A model generated the notes under the pieces. It was given only the letters and a program-made list of their open reading frames with translations, ran no database searches and was not told where the DNA came from. The translations under genes and the position numbers were made by a program. A DNA stretch of 64,000 nt from Paenibacillus thiaminolyticus (GTDB lineage Bacteria > Bacillota > Bacilli > Paenibacillales > Paenibacillaceae), in contig NZ_CP041405.1 in assembly GCF_007066085.1 (NCBI RefSeq), forward strand, positions 4,543,001-4,607,000. The letters run 5' to 3'. Shown here one piece after another: positions 61,863-64,000 of this stretch (its first letter is position 1; the number at the start of each line of letters is the position of its first letter).

Positions 61863-63071
61863 GTGAATTTTGATTATTCCGAAAAGGTGAAGTCGCTGCA
61901 GCGTACGCTGCTGGAGTTCATGGATGAAGTGGTGTATCCGAACGAGAAGACGTATGAGGAGCAGCTACAGCAGGGCAGCAGCAGGTGGACGGTGCCGCCG
62001 GTTATGGAGGAGATGAAGGAGCAGGCCAGGCGGGCCGGGCTGTGGAATCTGTTTTTGCCGGACAACGAGTACGGAGCGGGTCTGACGAATCTCGAATATG
62101 CGCCGCTGTGCGAGATAATGGGCCGCTCGCTTATCGCGCCGGAGGTGTTCAATTGCTCGGCGCCGGATACGGGCAATATGGAGGTGCTTGTCCGGTACGG
62201 CACCCGGGAGCAGAAGGACAAATGGCTCCTGCCGCTGCTCGAAGGGAAGATCCGCTCGTGCTTCTCGATGACGGAGCCGGATGTGGCGTCCTCGGATGCG
62301 ACGAATATCGAGGCGACAATCGAGCGCGAGGGGGAGGAGTATGTCGTGACCGGGCGCAAATGGTGGTCTTCCGGGGCGGGAGATCCGCGCTGCAAGGTGG
62401 CGATCGTGATGGGGAAGACCGATCCGGGCGCGCCGCGCCATGAGCAGCAGTCGATGATTCTGGTGCCGATGGATGCGCCCGGCGTTCGGATCCGCCGCAT
62501 GCTGCCCGTATTCGGCTATGATCATGCGCCGCACGGGCATGCCGAGATCGAGTATGACCGCGTGCGCGTGCCGGCGGACTCGATGCTGTGGGAAGCGGGC
62601 ACAGGATTCGCGATCGCGCAAGGGCGGCTCGGCCCCGGCCGCATCCATCATTGCATGCGGCTGATCGGGGCGGCGGAACGGGCGCTCGAGCAGTTATGCC
62701 AGCGCGTGCGGCGGCGCACGGCATTTGGCAAGACGCTCGCCCGGCAGGGCGTCGTTCAGGAGTGGATCGCCGCGTCGCGAATCGAGATCGAGCAGGCGCG
62801 TCTGCTGACGCTGAAGGCGGCCTATATGATGGATACGGTGGGGAACAAGGCCGCCAAGGCGGAGATTGCGATGATTAAGGTCGTCGCGCCCAATATGGCC
62901 CTGCGGGTGCTGGACCGGGCTATTCAGGCGCTGGGCGGCGCCGGGGTCAGCGAGGATTTCCCGCTCGCGTCGCATTGGGCCAATGCGAGAACGCTGCGAC
63001 TCGCGGATGGACCGGATGAGGTGCATCAAGCGGCCATCGCCAAGCTGGAGCTTCGCAAATACGAAGATTGA
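61863..63071 (+). CDS. Acyl-CoA dehydrogenase, ACAD10/11-like
   Basis: 402 residues. FAD-dependent dehydrogenation of an acyl-CoA. Family blocks: [60 protein letters not shown] and [38 protein letters not shown] is the C-terminal FAD/catalytic region. It most resembles the long-chain-type group that includes human ACAD11. The GTG at 61863 lies 9 bases after GGGGGA; the longer upstream frame lacks a ribosome-binding site. An SDR gene follows 69 bases later. Confidence 0.9.
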   Translation: MNFDYSEKVKSLQRTLLEFMDEVVYPNEKTYEEQLQQGSSRWTVPPVMEEMKEQARRAGLWNLFLPDNEYGAGLTNLEYAPLCEIMGRSLIAPEVFNCSAPDTGNMEVLVRYGTREQKDKWLLPLLEGKIRSCFSMTEPDVASSDATNIEATIEREGEEYVVTGRKWWSSGAGDPRCKVAIVMGKTDPGAPRHEQQSMILVPMDAPGVRIRRMLPVFGYDHAPHGHAEIEYDRVRVPADSMLWEAGTGFAIAQGRLGPGRIHHCMRLIGAAERALEQLCQRVRRRTAFGKTLARQGVVQEWIAASRIEIEQARLLTLKAAYMMDTVGNKAAKAEIAMIKVVAPNMALRVLDRAIQALGGAGVSEDFPLASHWANARTLRLADGPDEVHQAAIAKLELRKYED

Positions 63072-63140
63072 CGATTAATGTGAGCGATTGCAAAGTTGTG
63101 AGTCAATTCAATTTCTGCCATCCAGAAAGGGGAGACAGGA

Positions 63141-63917
63141 ATGAATGTCAGGCAATTATTCGACTTGACGGGCAAGACGGCGATCGTTACCGGCGGCGGC
63201 CGCGGGCTTGGGGCGCAGATCGCGCAAGGACTGGCGGAAGCCGGGGCCAATCTGGTCCTGTGCTCGCGGAAGGAGGAAGCGTGCCGGGAGACGGCCGCTC
63301 GCATCGAGCGGGATACGGGCGTGAGATGCCACGCGATGGCTTGCGACGTCAGACTTCCGGACGAGGTGCGGCGGGTGGCGGAGCGAACGGCGGAGATCTA
63401 TGGCCGCATCGACATTCTGGTCAACAACAGCGGGGCCTCCTGGGGCGCGCCCGCTGTCGAGATGCCGCTCGAAGCGTGGAACAAAGTGATGGATATTAAC
63501 GTGACGGGGACATTCCTCATGTCGCAGGCGGTCGGCCGGATGATGATCGGGCAGGGCGGAGGCACAATCATCAACATCGCTTCCGTAGCCGGCCTGAGCG
63601 GAACCGATCCGCAGTGGCTCGATGCCGTCGGCTACAGCGCTAGCAAGGGAGCGGTCATCGCGTTGACGAGGGATCTGGCGGTCAAATGGGGCCAGCATCA
63701 GATTCGCGTCAATGCGATTGCGCCCGGGTTTTTCCCGACCAAGATGACCCGCGAGGTGCTCCATCATGGAAGCGATCAGATCCTCCGTCTTACTCCGCTC
63801 GGGCGGCTCGGCTCGGACAGCGATCTCAAGGGGAGCGCCGTATTTCTGGCGTCTGACGCTTCCAATTACATGACCGGAGCGGTGCTGGCCGTGGATGGGG
63901 GCATGTCGGCCATGTAG
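63141..63917 (+). CDS. Short-chain dehydrogenase/reductase
   Basis: 258 residues, classical SDR. The nucleotide site is TGGGRGLGAQIAQ; other marks are NNSGASWG, catalytic Ser in INIASVAG, and YSASKGAV with the YxxxK pair. The C-terminal VLAVDGGMSAM matches FabG-like/2,4-dienoyl-type reductases. It is probably co-transcribed with the acyl-CoA dehydrogenase in fatty or branched acyl metabolism. Its final codons form the start of a 67-bp direct repeat. Confidence 0.92.
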   Translation: MNVRQLFDLTGKTAIVTGGGRGLGAQIAQGLAEAGANLVLCSRKEEACRETAARIERDTGVRCHAMACDVRLPDEVRRVAERTAEIYGRIDILVNNSGASWGAPAVEMPLEAWNKVMDINVTGTFLMSQAVGRMMIGQGGGTIINIASVAGLSGTDPQWLDAVGYSASKGAVIALTRDLAVKWGQHQIRVNAIAPGFFPTKMTREVLHHGSDQILRLTPLGRLGSDSDLKGSAVFLASDASNYMTGAVLAVDGGMSAM

Positions 63918-64000
63918 CGCCGCGAGGGTGCCGGTCGTGCTGAATGTCAGGCATGGCTGTTTTTCGGGCATGTCGGCCATGTAGCGCCGCGAGGGTGCCG
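63899..64000. repeat. 67-bp direct repeat at the end of the SDR gene
   Basis: The 35 bases at 63899-63933 (which include the SDR stop codon) recur exactly at 63966-64000, where the window ends. The period is 67 bases, so this is a tandem duplication that may continue outside. The second copy carries the last codons of the gene again but no gene. Confidence 0.85.

Overview
The window looks like chromosomal DNA of a Paenibacillus, probably of the P. thiaminolyticus / P. dendritiformis type. This is inferred from the moderately GC-rich Firmicute coding style, GGAGG ribosome-binding sites with frequent TTG/GTG starts, a GlcT-controlled PTS, YdbST, S-layer-homology and copper-amine-oxidase-like domains, and an ETX/MTX2 toxin. 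No rRNA, tRNA, CRISPR array or prophage was seen.

Layout. 1-9600: the end of a SIS-domain gene, a DeoR regulator, then the glucose PTS block (crr-ptsH-ptsI, glcT, a glucose EIICB and an N-acetylglucosamine-type EIICB). Three near-identical GlcT RNA-antiterminator/terminator leaders precede crr, ptsG and the nagE-like gene, so one antiterminator probably controls all three transcripts. 9700-12030: a MATE exporter and a decayed region with minisatellites and a frameshifted S-layer-homology remnant. 12030-16260 (minus strand): a GntR-controlled cluster of NCS1 permease, ADP-ribosylglycohydrolase and PfkB kinase resembling E. coli yegTUVW, with two matching candidate operators. 16476-17426: a secreted ETX/MTX2 beta-pore-forming toxin. 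17680-22890: a two-component system with a lipoprotein, then ydbST.

23350-25300: small enzymes (APH-fold kinase, Nudix, frataxin-like). 25366-31000 (minus): a dpp/opp peptide importer. 31150-34000: small ORFs, a cluster of DnaA-box-like 9-mers, a GNAT and the remnant of a predicted ATPase. 34100-38715: a Fur-box-preceded siderophore-binding lipoprotein with a pair of exporter-fold ABC subunits. 38825-40462: an IS4-family element with a frameshifted transposase, terminal inverted repeats, a 12-bp target duplication and inward-facing terminators.

40490-42020: transglutaminase-like protein plus AraC regulator. 42314-44613: a cystine-type amino-acid ABC importer whose ATPase is frameshifted just after Walker A. 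44625-45674: an APH-fold kinase. 45925-51708: a second complete oligopeptide importer. 51808-57829: CPBP protease, two-component system, double-GNAT protein, and a MarR/MFS efflux pair with twin operators. 57868-61373: copper-amine-oxidase-like and GH18 exported proteins, a small membrane protein, and a HicAB toxin-antitoxin pair with a double-palindrome promoter. 61863-63917: acyl-CoA dehydrogenase and SDR, followed by a 67-bp direct repeat that runs off the window.

Overall this is mostly nutrient import (PTS, two peptide importers, amino acid, iron, nucleoside) and drug/stress genes, with several recent decay events. All functional calls are from reading motifs and context; no searches were run.
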